DNA of 64,000 nucleotides from Gloeothece verrucosa PCC 7822. GTDB lineage: Bacteria > Cyanobacteriota > Cyanobacteriia > Cyanobacteriales > Microcystaceae. Location: assembly GCF_000147335.1 (NCBI RefSeq), contig NC_014501.1, positions 1,999,501 through 2,063,500 of the forward strand, in the 5' to 3' direction. Positions 1 through 8,638 of this stretch are shown in pieces; position 1 is the stretch's first letter; each line of letters begins with the position of its first letter. A program made the translations under genes and the position numbers. The notes below the pieces were generated by a model. The model did not search any database. It was given only the letters and a program-made list of their open reading frames with translations, and had not been told where the DNA came from.

Positions 1-272
1 TTTATTTCAGGATTTTGCGTTAATTTTTCTTTAATTATTTCTTTAATATTTGGCAAATTTTCCTCAGATAAACTAGGAAAAATTTCAGAATTATCACGAA
101 TAATATTTACCAATATTTTTGCCAGAGCAATATCTTGTTTGTTAGTCCAATCGAAAATTTGCTTGTAAAATAATTTCCCATCCTTCCTAGGTTGGGCTAA
201 GTTTTCCCATTCCTCTAACCAATCATCCACCAGATCAATAAATTCTTGTTCAAGGTCATTATTATTCTGCAT
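1..272 (-). CDS. small acidic protein, partial (C-terminus outside window)
   Basis: Ninety codons are visible from an ATG at 270-272; the frame is still open at base 1, so the C-terminus is missing. A good ribosome site (AGGAG about 5 nt upstream, near 277-281) supports the start. The visible part begins MQNNNDLEQE, is acidic and looks helical; I recognise no domain. It starts 40 nt after the stop of the kinase gene at 313-1635 on the same strand with no terminator between, so the two are probably co-transcribed and this may be a partner or substrate of the kinase. That link is inference. Confidence 0.6.
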   Translation of the reverse strand, partial: MQNNNDLEQEFIDLVDDWLEEWENLAQPRKDGKLFYKQIFDWTNKQDIALAKILVNIIRDNSEIFPSLSEENLPNIKEIIKEKLTQNPEI

Positions 273-312
273 AAAAACTCCTATGAATAAAGTGAAGCAT
301 AAAAATTATTTA

Positions 313-1635
313 TTAATTTGTGTTTTCGTAATCTCTTGAAATTTCTTCCCTTCTTTGTTTTTTATGTTCTTTTTGACTTTGTTGTATAAATTTATTTTGT
401 TTATTAGTTAATTTTTGAGGCAACTCGGGATCAGATTTAATAGCTCTCAAAAAATCATTACTTAACAGCCAAATATTATCCCCATAGGCATACCATGCCT
501 CTGTACTAGCATCCAAAAGGGCTTCAATGGCAGTCTTATATCGTTTATTTGGAAAAAAACGTGACATTTTTTCTAGAATTGGATAGATATTAGGAGCTTT
601 TTTCTCTATTTCCAACATCCATTTATTCCACTCATTATCTGATGGATTCCAACGATAACAAGAATGAAGTTTTGAGGGACTTTTAATAAGAAGGCTAAAC
701 ATAGTTACAGCTAATGAATAAAGATCCCTTGTCCACATAAAAGTCTCTAATTGCTTATTGTCATAAAAAAAATTCATTAACAATTCATAGCAGTATCTGT
801 CCTCCTTTGATAATTGTAATTTACTACTTAAAGTTTCTGGAGGTGCGTAAAGAATTGTTGACGAATAATTTATAGTAAAATATGGATTTTTGATAGGGAC
901 AAGCTTGGAAGAGCCGAAATCTACTAAGTATAGCTGTAGATTTTGTTCATGCTCATCCTGAGAGTTCGTCTTAACCTTTCTACAAATAATGTTAAGAGGT
1001 TTTATATCTCTATGAAGAACTTGATTGCGGTAAAGTAAGTGAAGATCTTTCAGCATTTCTATTAAATAATTGAAAACCCTTCGTTCTTCAAACAGAAGAG
1101 TTGGATTCCCGATGGTAATCTTCTGTTGCTCCTGCTGTAATATCTTCTCAAGATTATCTCCTTCAATAAATTCCTGAACTAAAAAAAAATAACTATGTTG
1201 CTCATTAGTATTTTGAGCATCAGGATAATAATGGTCAATATATTTAGGGACTCTGGCTCCTGCATTATAAGCTTGTTGAAGACCCTCAATTTCACGGTCT
1301 AATTGCTTTCGAGACTCTTCAAGATTATTACTATTATCTCGTAAAATTTTTATGGCATACCCCTCCTCAAATCTTTTATCTGTTAAGTTGTACTTGTAAG
1401 CCTTATATATACTTCCGCCTCCTCCCTTTCCTATATGGCCTCTCAAAAAATAAATATTGCCGTTCTTGCTTTTCCATCCTAGATTCCATGCTGACGTAAC
1501 GTTGCATGGGCAAGAAAAACCTTCGGATTTTACATTTTTGGCTTCTAGGTTGTGGACGGGCCAATCATTATTATTATTAACCGCACAGTCGGGATTAATA
1601 CAGATAACGGAAGCAGAGGTTCCTATAATATTCAT
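313..1635 (-). CDS. serine/threonine protein kinase with N-terminal four-cysteine motif
   Basis: A 440-residue Hanks-type kinase that should phosphorylate Ser/Thr on partner proteins. Visible elements in order: a Cys cluster (C12-x4-C17 and C42-P-C44) that may bind metal or act as a redox switch; the glycine loop at 69-75; the ATP-anchoring K96; the catalytic loop HRDIKPLN with D210; the DFG motif at D239; and an APPE segment further on. All catalytic residues are present, so it should be active. No transmembrane segment is seen, so it is probably cytosolic. The four-Cys N-terminus is typical of one class of cyanobacterial kinases. It probably shares an operon with the partial gene at 1-272. 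An FHA-domain regulator lies just upstream (1934-2737) but is separated by a terminator; FHA domains bind phosphothreonine, so a functional link is plausible but not shown. Confidence 0.9.
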   Translation of the reverse strand: MNIIGTSASVICINPDCAVNNNNDWPVHNLEAKNVKSEGFSCPCNVTSAWNLGWKSKNGNIYFLRGHIGKGGGGSIYKAYKYNLTDKRFEEGYAIKILRDNSNNLEESRKQLDREIEGLQQAYNAGARVPKYIDHYYPDAQNTNEQHSYFFLVQEFIEGDNLEKILQQEQQKITIGNPTLLFEERRVFNYLIEMLKDLHLLYRNQVLHRDIKPLNIICRKVKTNSQDEHEQNLQLYLVDFGSSKLVPIKNPYFTINYSSTILYAPPETLSSKLQLSKEDRYCYELLMNFFYDNKQLETFMWTRDLYSLAVTMFSLLIKSPSKLHSCYRWNPSDNEWNKWMLEIEKKAPNIYPILEKMSRFFPNKRYKTAIEALLDASTEAWYAYGDNIWLLSNDFLRAIKSDPELPQKLTNKQNKFIQQSQKEHKKQRREEISRDYENTN

Positions 1636-1874
1636 AGCTCCCTGTTATTATCAAAGTTAGTATCGTGCCATATTTTGTATTTTCTGTCATAACTTACCCA
1701 TCGACTCTCAGAGAAAAAGAAGCGGCTTTATCGCTAGTGAGAAAGGAATAGTATATTAGTTCTATGAACACCAGCAATAAAGTCTATATAAAATTATATA
1801 GCGCAAAAACTGTTTAAAGAGAAGAAAGAAACGATTAAACTGAGAATTTATAAGCTCAATACCCTAACAACGCT

Positions 1875-1909
1875 TAAAAAAAACCACATCTGCCTGTTTA
1901 ACAGATGTG
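1875..1909 (-). terminator. rho-independent terminator of the FHA-wHTH gene
   Basis: An 8-bp perfect stem (CACATCTG 1885-1892 with CAGATGTG 1902-1909) is followed on the minus strand by eight T residues (A run at 1876-1883 on the plus strand). It lies 25 nt past the stop of the gene at 1934-2737 and separates it from the kinase gene. Confidence 0.85.
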
Positions 1910-1933
1910 AGAGCCTACTCTTAAAACAACTTT

Positions 1934-2737
1934 TTAGTTGTATAACTTTGAAGTAGTAACAAGACAATTATTTAAGCGGTATCCATGACCGTGAATATTT
2001 TCGATTAATTTCGGCGCATTTTTGCCAAATTTATTAGCAATTTCTTGATTAATTTTGCTAACATGAGGTCGCAAGCGTTGACGGGGAGGAGGAGAGTCAA
2101 TATAGTCTGGCCAGACTCCTGAAATTAGCTCTTCATGAGAGCTAAAACAATGTTTATCTTGGTTTTCATAAACCTTATTGGCCATACAGTCAAGAAGTCT
2201 TAATTCATTTCCCGTATAATCAATACGTTCGGTTGGTAGATTTCTGCTATTTACAAACAAAAGCTTTGAAGTCAAATTGTAGTTATATTTAACTTCAAAA
2301 GGATAATTTTCACAAGAATCTGTTTGATCAGGATCATAAAAACAAAATGTCCAAAATGGATTTGCCTCTACCGAAAAATTACTCTGAACAAGAATCCTAT
2401 CTCCATCTTCAAGTCGATATTCATTTTCATCAATCACGTAATTGTCAACGTCAACAGATGGCTTATTAGCTTTTTTGAGAAGTGCTGGATGGGTACTATT
2501 TTGATTTTTGACCGAAAAATAGCAGTCTGCTTTCAACTCAATTGAAAAATGTTTCCGAGACACTAATTTATCCTCGGCTGGCAGTTTGATGTCAGTATTA
2601 ATATCAAATTGACCATCTTCATCTGCTCTGCCTATCGTTATGGAGTTTTTTCCTGTTAAAGGGTTAAATAGTTCTGAAAGGTTGTATAGACCATACTCTT
2701 TTTCATTGGGTTGATAAAGTTTTAAATAAGCTTTCAT
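1934..2737 (-). CDS. FHA domain / winged-helix (OmpR-type) DNA-binding regulator
   Basis: A 267-residue fusion. The N-terminal third is an FHA domain, recognisable from ITIGRADEDG (about 34-43) and SRKH (about 60-63), which in this family binds phosphothreonine peptides. The C-terminal 100 residues are an OmpR/PhoB-type winged helix ending in the usual HGHGYRL wing. There is no receiver domain, so input is probably a phosphorylated protein rather than a histidine-kinase phosphorelay; the neighbouring kinase at 313-1635 is the obvious candidate, by inference. Its own upstream region carries 11-bp direct repeats (2803-2834) of the type such winged helices bind, suggesting autoregulation. A strong terminator follows the gene, so it is monocistronic. 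Confidence 0.85.
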   Translation of the reverse strand: MKAYLKLYQPNEKEYGLYNLSELFNPLTGKNSITIGRADEDGQFDINTDIKLPAEDKLVSRKHFSIELKADCYFSVKNQNSTHPALLKKANKPSVDVDNYVIDENEYRLEDGDRILVQSNFSVEANPFWTFCFYDPDQTDSCENYPFEVKYNYNLTSKLLFVNSRNLPTERIDYTGNELRLLDCMANKVYENQDKHCFSSHEELISGVWPDYIDSPPPRQRLRPHVSKINQEIANKFGKNAPKLIENIHGHGYRLNNCLVTTSKLYN

Positions 2738-2802
2738 TCTTATTTCCTCCTAAACTAAAAACAGTCTAGCACACTTTTTTAATGGCTTAATGCTTGAAAG
2801 GG

Positions 2803-2834
2803 TTTAATTTGATTTAAATGAATTTTAAATGAAT
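2803..2834. promoter_or_regulatory. tandem 11-bp direct repeats upstream of FHA-wHTH gene
   Basis: TTTAAATGAAT occurs twice head to tail (2813-2823 and 2824-2834), preceded by the related TTTAATTTGA (2803-2812). OmpR/PhoB-family proteins bind direct repeats spaced one helical turn apart. The site lies 65-100 nt upstream of the regulator gene start at 2737 and also upstream of the small membrane ORF at 2998. Confidence 0.45.
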
Positions 2835-2997
2835 TTAAAACCCTAGCTATATTTGTTTCAGTTAAAATATTCTTGGCTTGTGTTTTCAGATAAACGAATT
2901 CATTAAACGATTTTAAATTTTTTTCAAATTAAATTAGTAAAAATTTTTTCTAGGATAGAAATATAAAGCCTAAAATACGAAAGGGGCTTGTAAAACC

Positions 2998-3138
2998 ATG
3001 AAAAAATCAATTTTATTTTGGGTCATTTCCTTCGTTCTTTTTATCTGCCTTTACTTTGCCATTGGCAATAGCGATTTGCGCTTGGAAGTTCTGCATATAG
3101 TCGTGGGTTATTTTGAGATCATTAAATATCTATTATAA
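2998..3138 (+). CDS. possible 46-residue single-pass membrane protein
   Basis: An ATG frame of 46 residues (MKKSILFWVI...). It has two lysines, then a hydrophobic helix of about 18 residues ending near AIGNS, then a mixed tail. A purine stretch (AAAGGGG) lies upstream but a little far from the ATG. A terminator-like hairpin follows at 3219-3245. The layout lysines, helix, stop, hairpin is what a real small membrane protein looks like, but I do not recognise a family. It is divergent from the FHA-wHTH gene and shares its operator-like region. Confidence 0.45.
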   Translation: MKKSILFWVISFVLFICLYFAIGNSDLRLEVLHIVVGYFEIIKYLL

Positions 3139-3218
3139 ACCCCCATCAGGGGAGCATTCGCTCAATAGCCCATTTGACTCTTGTCAAGCGCGAATTAGTG
3201 AATTTTAGATAAGAGTAA

Positions 3219-3247
3219 CCACTGAATTAATTTCAGTGGGTTTTAAT
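3219..3247 (+). terminator. hairpin with T-rich tail
   Basis: An 8-bp perfect stem (CCACTGAA 3219-3226, TTCAGTGG 3232-3239) with a 5-nt loop, followed by GTTTTAATATTTT. It sits between the small ORF ending at 3138 and the convergent DUF4255 gene ending at 3266, and could serve both directions. Confidence 0.65.
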
Positions 3248-3265
3248 ATTTTACTCAAAAACTCT

Positions 3266-4537
3266 TTAAGCGATCGCAATTAATGGTCCAATATACTGCT
3301 CAAAAGTGGGACTGTGTGTATCAGTATCTACCGTTAACAGACTTTCTACCCCGTCTACCTGAATGCGGACTAAATATTCTGCCGGTTTGATATTAGTAAG
3401 ACGAACGGTGATCAGATCACTATCTATGGCTCGAGTAGCCGCTTTAAAAGAATATTCAGCCGGATTGTCCGGACTCAATTGATTGAGCAATAGGTTCACC
3501 TGTTGCCTTTTTCCCACAGAGGGACTAACCGAAATCATCAGTTCAACTTCGCGTAAATCTTCTTCTCTAGAGGGTTGAACCTGAGCAATGCGAAGCTCTC
3601 GAATCGTGGGAGATAACACAAAAGGAAAAATATTAGATTCTACAATATGCTGTTGCTCTGTGGCATCCCGTTGAATAATTTGTAAACTTTGAACCCCAGG
3701 CCTGAGGGCACCCTCGGGAAATGAACCTAAATTAAGAACAACCTCCTGATGGCTAACCTCTTGGGGTAACACTTCTACCTGAGCAATTTGTACATGGGTC
3801 AGGTCTCCTTTTAACCCAGAACCGCGAATTTTTAGATTACTATCGGCTAAAATCGGACGATAGGGACTTTTTCCCCAAACCCCACTCAATTCGTCTAGCG
3901 TGACAATTTCTGTAATGACGGGTTTATAGGGAACAAGCATGATTCTTGGCTGACGTACTGGTAAAGCGCGTTTAGGAATCTCATCACTTTCAATTAACAC
4001 CGTGCTGGCCTGATAAGCCATCGAAAGGGCGTAAGGGGTTTGAAAAAAGACAGACCAAATTTTAGATAAATCTTCCGTCGACAGAGGTAGCGGCATAAAC
4101 TTTATTTGTTCAAGTTGTTGCGCCAAATCTGAGCCGCGTAAATATCGCAAAGAAGAATCTTCAAGCGCATCGCTAATCAGGTCAGAGGTGAGAATAGCAC
4201 CCGAGTGTAAAGTTCTGACCACACTCCCTAAAAGACGTTGAGGTTCTAGCTCACTTTCATTGCCATAAAATGTTAAAATATAATTAAGATCGAGGGCTAT
4301 TTGGGGTCGTTTCACTAATTCTCCCGTAGAGCGTCGGCTCGGTAAGTCAGCATTACGCCAATTTACAGGACTGACGCGGTATAAATAAATATTGACTCCA
4401 GTTTCTGGAGTGCTTCTTCCTAGTCCATCTGGCCGAATTGTCGTGACCCTCGCCCCCTCTACATCATCTTGAATAGTGGATTGCAAGATTTTTTGTAGAG
4501 TTGCAGTCACGGTAGCAATAGCAAGATAATTGCTCAT
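3266..4537 (-). CDS. DUF4255 (Pvc16-like) protein
   Basis: A 423-residue protein whose first 190 or so residues read as the DUF4255 domain (early LAIATVTATLQ, then YLYRVSPVNWRN and the LNYILTFYG strand). DUF4255 proteins are known members of extracellular or thylakoid-anchored contractile injection systems, related to the Afp16/Pvc16 tube-cap component. The C-terminal 230 residues look like beta-rich Ig-like domains. It follows the FHA gene at 4562-5266 by 24 nt and is surely co-transcribed with it. No sheath, tube, baseplate or AAA ATPase gene is in the window, so this is either a detached part of such a system or has another use. Confidence 0.75.
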   Translation of the reverse strand: MSNYLAIATVTATLQKILQSTIQDDVEGARVTTIRPDGLGRSTPETGVNIYLYRVSPVNWRNADLPSRRSTGELVKRPQIALDLNYILTFYGNESELEPQRLLGSVVRTLHSGAILTSDLISDALEDSSLRYLRGSDLAQQLEQIKFMPLPLSTEDLSKIWSVFFQTPYALSMAYQASTVLIESDEIPKRALPVRQPRIMLVPYKPVITEIVTLDELSGVWGKSPYRPILADSNLKIRGSGLKGDLTHVQIAQVEVLPQEVSHQEVVLNLGSFPEGALRPGVQSLQIIQRDATEQQHIVESNIFPFVLSPTIRELRIAQVQPSREEDLREVELMISVSPSVGKRQQVNLLLNQLSPDNPAEYSFKAATRAIDSDLITVRLTNIKPAEYLVRIQVDGVESLLTVDTDTHSPTFEQYIGPLIAIA

Positions 4538-4561
4538 ATTGACTGTAACTCACCTAGACAG

Positions 4562-5266
4562 TTACTCTTGAATTTGAAAGGTTAAATCGACTTTTCGATT
4601 ACGACCAAAGGTGATTGTATCGCCTGTATTTAACTGTTTGCGGAAACGTGCCCCTGGGTTAATCGTTTCTCCGTTTAAAGCAGTACCATTGAGGCTTCCC
4701 GCATCTTCTAAATAAAAATTTTTCTCTTCGATATGAATTACTGCATGAACACGGGAGATAATATCAGCATTGGGAAGTTGGCTAAGATCAATTTGTACGG
4801 GCATTTCTTCATTAAGTTTACCCAAATACACCAGTTTTTCTTCGGTCGGGATGGGGAACTGAGTCTGCGTTTCCTCATGAACTAATATAGCTTCAACTAC
4901 TTCTAAAGCTGTAGAAGGCATCGAGGATAATTCTGGTTCATCCCAATCTAGAACTGTAGCTGAGGCTACAGGAGGTGCTAGTGAGGGTTCTTCTTCTGCC
5001 TCTGCAACACTTTTGGCGGCTTCAGCTTCGTAAGATGAATTAATCTCTTGTGTAGCGACTACAGGAATTTCAGGCGTTTCCGGCTCAGAAGAGATTGCCT
5101 CTGATGTGTTGGAAATTAATTCTTCTGCATCATCTGACTCTCCTTGTTCTGTCTGGGGAGAACTTTCGGCAGCCAATGGCAGAGGCAGTTCAATGCCACA
5201 CATATCACAGTACCGAGCATCTTCTGTATTTTCGTGACCACACTCAGGACATACAATTAATGACAT
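4562..5266 (-). CDS. zinc-ribbon / FHA domain protein
   Basis: A 234-residue protein of three parts: a zinc ribbon (C6-x2-C9 and C20-x2-C23), a long acidic, low-complexity linker (about 30-130), and a C-terminal FHA domain (about 140-230) with the expected SRVH and LNGTALNGE segments. The FHA part should bind phosphothreonine and the acidic linker is likely unstructured. It is first gene of a two-gene operon with the DUF4255 protein (24-nt gap). FHA proteins often accompany secretion machines as phospho-dependent switches, so a regulatory role for that system is inferred. Confidence 0.85.
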   Translation of the reverse strand: MSLIVCPECGHENTEDARYCDMCGIELPLPLAAESSPQTEQGESDDAEELISNTSEAISSEPETPEIPVVATQEINSSYEAEAAKSVAEAEEEPSLAPPVASATVLDWDEPELSSMPSTALEVVEAILVHEETQTQFPIPTEEKLVYLGKLNEEMPVQIDLSQLPNADIISRVHAVIHIEEKNFYLEDAGSLNGTALNGETINPGARFRKQLNTGDTITFGRNRKVDLTFQIQE

Positions 5267-5596
5267 TTTAAAACTCTTGCTCCTATCAATAATATTTTGC
5301 TAAATAGGTAAGCGCGTCTTACTTTATTAAAGACTTAATTTCATCTTACATCTGTCCTTAGTCAGTTGTCATTATATGAAAATTAGTTAATTTACTTAAT
5401 AATCTGAGCGTCAAAGACATTAAATAAGCCGTTTGTCAAGTGAAGTTATATTGAGAACTCTTTTCAGTTTTGTCTTTTGTTAAACCTATAATTAGTAAAA
5501 AGCTAAAAAAATTTTCAACTAGGATTTTGCCGAATCTAGCCCGTAAAATAGGTGCGTTTTTTCAGCTATGAACGCACCCAACAATAGACTTACAGC
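5267..5596. other. intergenic region, hairpin only
   Basis: This A/T-rich stretch should hold the promoter of the FHA/DUF4255 operon at its left end. The only clear structure is a hairpin at 5551-5578. No reading frame or repeat stands out. Confidence 0.5.
5551..5578 (-). terminator. hairpin downstream of the 122-aa membrane protein gene
   Basis: An 8-bp stem, GGTGCGTT (5551-5558) with AACGCACC (5571-5578), loop 12 nt. It lies about 20 nt past the stop of the gene at 5597-5965; the following minus-strand sequence TATTTTA is only moderately U-rich. Confidence 0.5.
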
Positions 5597-5965
5597 TTAA
5601 AAAGCATCTAAATCGATAGCCTGTGATCCTCCTTCTAGCAATTGCTGTAACACCTTACCGAGTTGCATCCAGACTAACCCGCCAATAAAAATTGTCATGG
5701 GCAGCGCGATGGAATAAGACAACCAGCGATCTCCCAGAAAAATTTCTAATCCGGCTGAGAGAAAAATACAAATTCCTATACTTATTCCCCAAAAGGGAAA
5801 TAATAGATCAAATCCTAGTTTTTGTTCGCTCAATTGTTTTTTAGATTGTTTCATCCATTGCTGAACTTTTAATTTCAAGGTGGCTTCAAAGGCTAAACCC
5901 GAAGTAATCCCCATAAATAAGCCAAAAATCAATAAAAAGTAAGGAGGTTCCGGCAAATAGTACAT
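5597..5965 (-). CDS. conserved small integral membrane protein
   Basis: 122 residues with three or four hydrophobic helices (about 8-27, 53-73 and 82-104) separated by a basic, glutamine-rich loop (KLKVQQWMKQSKKQ). I recognise no catalytic motif or family. It should lie in the cytoplasmic or thylakoid membrane. It is monocistronic: the next gene upstream starts at 6356 and a hairpin follows the stop. Confidence 0.7.
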   Translation of the reverse strand: MYYLPEPPYFLLIFGLFMGITSGLAFEATLKLKVQQWMKQSKKQLSEQKLGFDLLFPFWGISIGICIFLSAGLEIFLGDRWLSYSIALPMTIFIGGLVWMQLGKVLQQLLEGGSQAIDLDAF

Positions 5966-6167
5966 AGTTGTCAGTTATTAATTCTCTGTTGTTATTTATA
6001 ACATCAATCCGTGCCCCCATAATGATAATTATGGCTAGTTTCCCCAGGCAGTTTATCCTCTGCCTAGTTCAGATTATCTTCTTTGTTGAAAAACTTATAA
6101 GACTGAAGAAAAAATTTTCTTTTTGTCCTTGAAATCCCTCTTGAATCGTTCTTTACTCTCCCATACG

Positions 6168-6356
6168 TCAGTTACCTGATTTATCTAAAGTGTAAGGGTT
6201 GCGTGATAACGGTTCTAGACCGGTATGAGAGGAATAGTACCCTATAGCTAGGGCTGGAATAGTTAAAGTCAAGACAGCAATCAAAGTTCCCAGAATGTTT
6301 GCCCATCTATAACTAGGAGGCTCGGATGCTCTCTCGACTGGACCAGTGGATTCCAT
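6168..6356 (-). CDS. small single-helix membrane protein, possibly Psb34-like
   Basis: 62 residues: a polar N-terminal arm (MESTGPVERASEPPSYRWA), one transmembrane helix (about 20-41), and a short luminal-type tail ending NPYTLDKSGN. A one-helix protein with a long N-terminal arm fits the photosystem II assembly factor Psb34 (Ssl1498 family). I am working from memory of that family, so the name is tentative and I give no symbol. A plain conserved thylakoid small protein is the safe reading. Confidence 0.7.
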   Translation of the reverse strand: MESTGPVERASEPPSYRWANILGTLIAVLTLTIPALAIGYYSSHTGLEPLSRNPYTLDKSGN

Positions 6357-6742
6357 AAAAGGTAATTAGTGAAATTTGAATGGAGTAATTTATAGTTAGA
6401 GATGGCTTTATTCTAACCTCTCTATTAGTATTTTACCCATTACTTCTATAGAAAGTGCAATAAGGGTTATTAGTTGTTAACACAAACAGGAGACAGAAGG
6501 CAGTGGTCGCGGGAGCAGGCTTTCGTATCGCCAACAAGTAAGCACCCAAAAGCCGGCAGAATTGATAACCCATAACTTATAACTGTTGACGGTTAGCGGT
6601 AAAAAGAGAAACCGCCCCTAGACAACGGGCGGCTTGGATAAGCAATCGGAGGGTGATATTGACTTTATGTCTTGTAATCGAGATTACAATCACCCGTGAG
6701 TATTTGTATGTAGTCTTTGTAACCGATTTTTAGGATCATGGT
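6357..6742. other. intergenic region with one GC hairpin
   Basis: No convincing reading frame. A GC stem, CCGCCC (6612-6617) with GGGCGG (6627-6632), lies in the half nearer the DUF362 gene that ends at 6743. It could act as a weak terminator for that gene, though no U run follows. The rest is unremarkable. Confidence 0.4.
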
Positions 6743-7702
6743 TTATTTAGAGCTATAAACACTGAGAGGTTCTTGAATTAACCTTATATAGAGGTGTTTA
6801 AAAGTAGAACTGATAACTCTCGGAATTCTAAAATCGATGGGAACAACGACTGACGGCAACTTCCAATCAGAAATTTGTAACTCACAGGGATGTTCTAGAG
6901 GAAAGTTGATGCTCTCTAAATCTGCACTATATCCTAAACGCCGTTGAGCCGCTAGGGTGGGAACTTGGCTTGGAGCTACCCCCAAAACCTCGACCATTAC
7001 TCGATCTAAAGCAAATACATCCGATGATGCGCCTAATATTCCTAACGGACGAGGCTCCCCTTTACTGGGCCCATTGCCTTGATGCCCGATAATACCATCA
7101 ATAATGGTTAAATCAGGATTAATGGCTTTTGCTGTTTCTACAAGCATCTCGGCAAAGCGGCTTGAGTCTTTACCGGCTTCAAAATGCCACCAAGCTTTCA
7201 TTTTTCCGGGCACACAGCCAAAGAGATTTTTCACGCCCAAAGTTAAGGTTAACTGTACATGAGATTTAACTTTAGGTAAATTGATGATGACATCGGCCTC
7301 CATAGCCTCTTTGGATAAACGCAAATGATTAAAATTTTCGCTTTCGGTGGGATAGGGTTTGCCGTGAAATTCAACAATGGGTAAATTTAAGGCTTCTATC
7401 AGAGGTAAATATCCATTAGCGGCAGCAACGCCTTTAGCACTCCCAAAGGCTGGACTATCTCCTAAAAAGGGTTGTCCGCCGGCTTCAATGACTAATTGAG
7501 CTACACAATACACTAATTCTTTCCGAGTGGTACATTCATTCTGAGGATAAGAACCGGTTAGAAGGTTTGGTTTGAGGAGAACGCGATCACCATTTTTGAC
7601 ATACGCTTGTATTCCTCCTAATGGTTCTAGTAACTTTTCTACCGATGCGCGTAATTGAGAAAGGTCGTAGGAATCAGCACGAATTAAACTTACACTGTAC
7701 AT
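6743..7702 (-). CDS. DUF362 domain-containing protein
   Basis: 319 residues of the DUF362 family, seen from NGDRVLLKPNLLTG near residue 40, DVIINLPKVKSHVQLTLTLGVKN around 140-160, and the FGCVPG stretch after it. Family members are often linked to Fe-S proteins, but no ferredoxin-type Cys cluster is visible here, so this is the stand-alone form. The reaction is unknown. It is divergently transcribed from the phosphatase-type gene at 7736; the starts are only 33 nt apart, so the promoters overlap. Confidence 0.85.
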   Translation of the reverse strand: MYSVSLIRADSYDLSQLRASVEKLLEPLGGIQAYVKNGDRVLLKPNLLTGSYPQNECTTRKELVYCVAQLVIEAGGQPFLGDSPAFGSAKGVAAANGYLPLIEALNLPIVEFHGKPYPTESENFNHLRLSKEAMEADVIINLPKVKSHVQLTLTLGVKNLFGCVPGKMKAWWHFEAGKDSSRFAEMLVETAKAINPDLTIIDGIIGHQGNGPSKGEPRPLGILGASSDVFALDRVMVEVLGVAPSQVPTLAAQRRLGYSADLESINFPLEHPCELQISDWKLPSVVVPIDFRIPRVISSTFKHLYIRLIQEPLSVYSSK

Positions 7703-7735
7703 AAGTATATTTTTTTCAATTAGGGGAACTCGAGA

Positions 7736-8524
7736 ATGTTATTGAAAATTATTACATTTAACCTTCGTTACGATAAACCCGATCCCGCTCAAAACAATTG
7801 GAGAGTACGACGAGCCGCTATTGCCTCTCTTCTAAATTATTATTCTCCAGACCTAATGGGAACTCAGGAGGGAAAAGCTCATCAATTGTTAGACTTACAT
7901 CGGATGCTACCAGAGTATCAAAGTGTCGGGGGAGATCGCACAGGGACAGGAACTAATGAACATTGTGCTATCTTCTACCATCGGAGGCGGCTTAAATGTT
8001 TAGAGACGGGGGATTTTTTCCTGAGTGAAACGCCAGAAATTCCAGGAAGTATTACAGCAAGTTGGGGCAACCCTCACCCTAGGATGGTAACTTGGGCAGT
8101 GTTTGAAGGGATCGATGAAGCGAAAAAGATCGTTTTTTATAATACTCATCTCGACTATAGAAGTGCAACCGCTAGAGAATTAGGGGCAAAATTAATTACA
8201 GAGCGCTTAAGTCAGTTAGATTTAACCGATAGCTATCTATTTGTGACGGCTGATTTTAATGCTACTCCTGGGAGTTTGCCTAGAACAACCTTTGAAAGAC
8301 CTTTATCTAATGGGATCAAGTTATATGATGCTCTTGCTGAAATTCCCTTAGAAAAACAACTCAGTTTTAACAATTTTACGGAACAACCAACAGATGCTAT
8401 TGATACTATTTATTATGATAGCCGCTCTCGATTACAACAAGCTAAGGTAGATCAGCAAAAATGGGAAGGGTTAATTCCTTCTGATCATTTTCCGGTTATT
8501 GGTGAATTTTTGATTGGATCTTAA
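7736..8524 (+). CDS. endonuclease/exonuclease/phosphatase family protein
   Basis: 262 residues with the EEP fold signature: ITFNLRYD at the start, the metal-binding Glu in GTQEGK (about 45), YNTHLDY in the middle, TADFNATPGS (about 180), and the catalytic SDHFPVIGEF at the end. The whole catalytic set is present. EEP enzymes hydrolyse phosphodiesters or phosphomonoesters in nucleic acids, lipids or small molecules; the substrate cannot be told here. No signal peptide is seen, so it is cytosolic. Divergent from the DUF362 gene. Confidence 0.9.
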   Translation: MLLKIITFNLRYDKPDPAQNNWRVRRAAIASLLNYYSPDLMGTQEGKAHQLLDLHRMLPEYQSVGGDRTGTGTNEHCAIFYHRRRLKCLETGDFFLSETPEIPGSITASWGNPHPRMVTWAVFEGIDEAKKIVFYNTHLDYRSATARELGAKLITERLSQLDLTDSYLFVTADFNATPGSLPRTTFERPLSNGIKLYDALAEIPLEKQLSFNNFTEQPTDAIDTIYYDSRSRLQQAKVDQQKWEGLIPSDHFPVIGEFLIGS

Positions 8525-8572
8525 AAATAAAAACTAATTTATTATGAAAATAATGATTATTTAAAATAAAGT

Positions 8573-8613
8573 CAAAAACCGAAAAGCACCCCCTATTTCA
8601 GAGAGTGCTTTTC
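8573..8613 (-). terminator. psbA rho-independent terminator
   Basis: A 9-bp perfect stem, GAAAAGCAC (8581-8589) with GTGCTTTTC (8605-8613), is followed on the minus strand by GGTTTTTGAC. It lies 26 nt past the psbA stop. Confidence 0.85.
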
Positions 8614-8638
8614 AGTAACTATTTAGTTGTTAGAAACC

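Noticed and set aside
6168..6356. Firm naming as psb34
   Set aside because: Architecture fits, but I could not compare sequences, so the name stays a suggestion.
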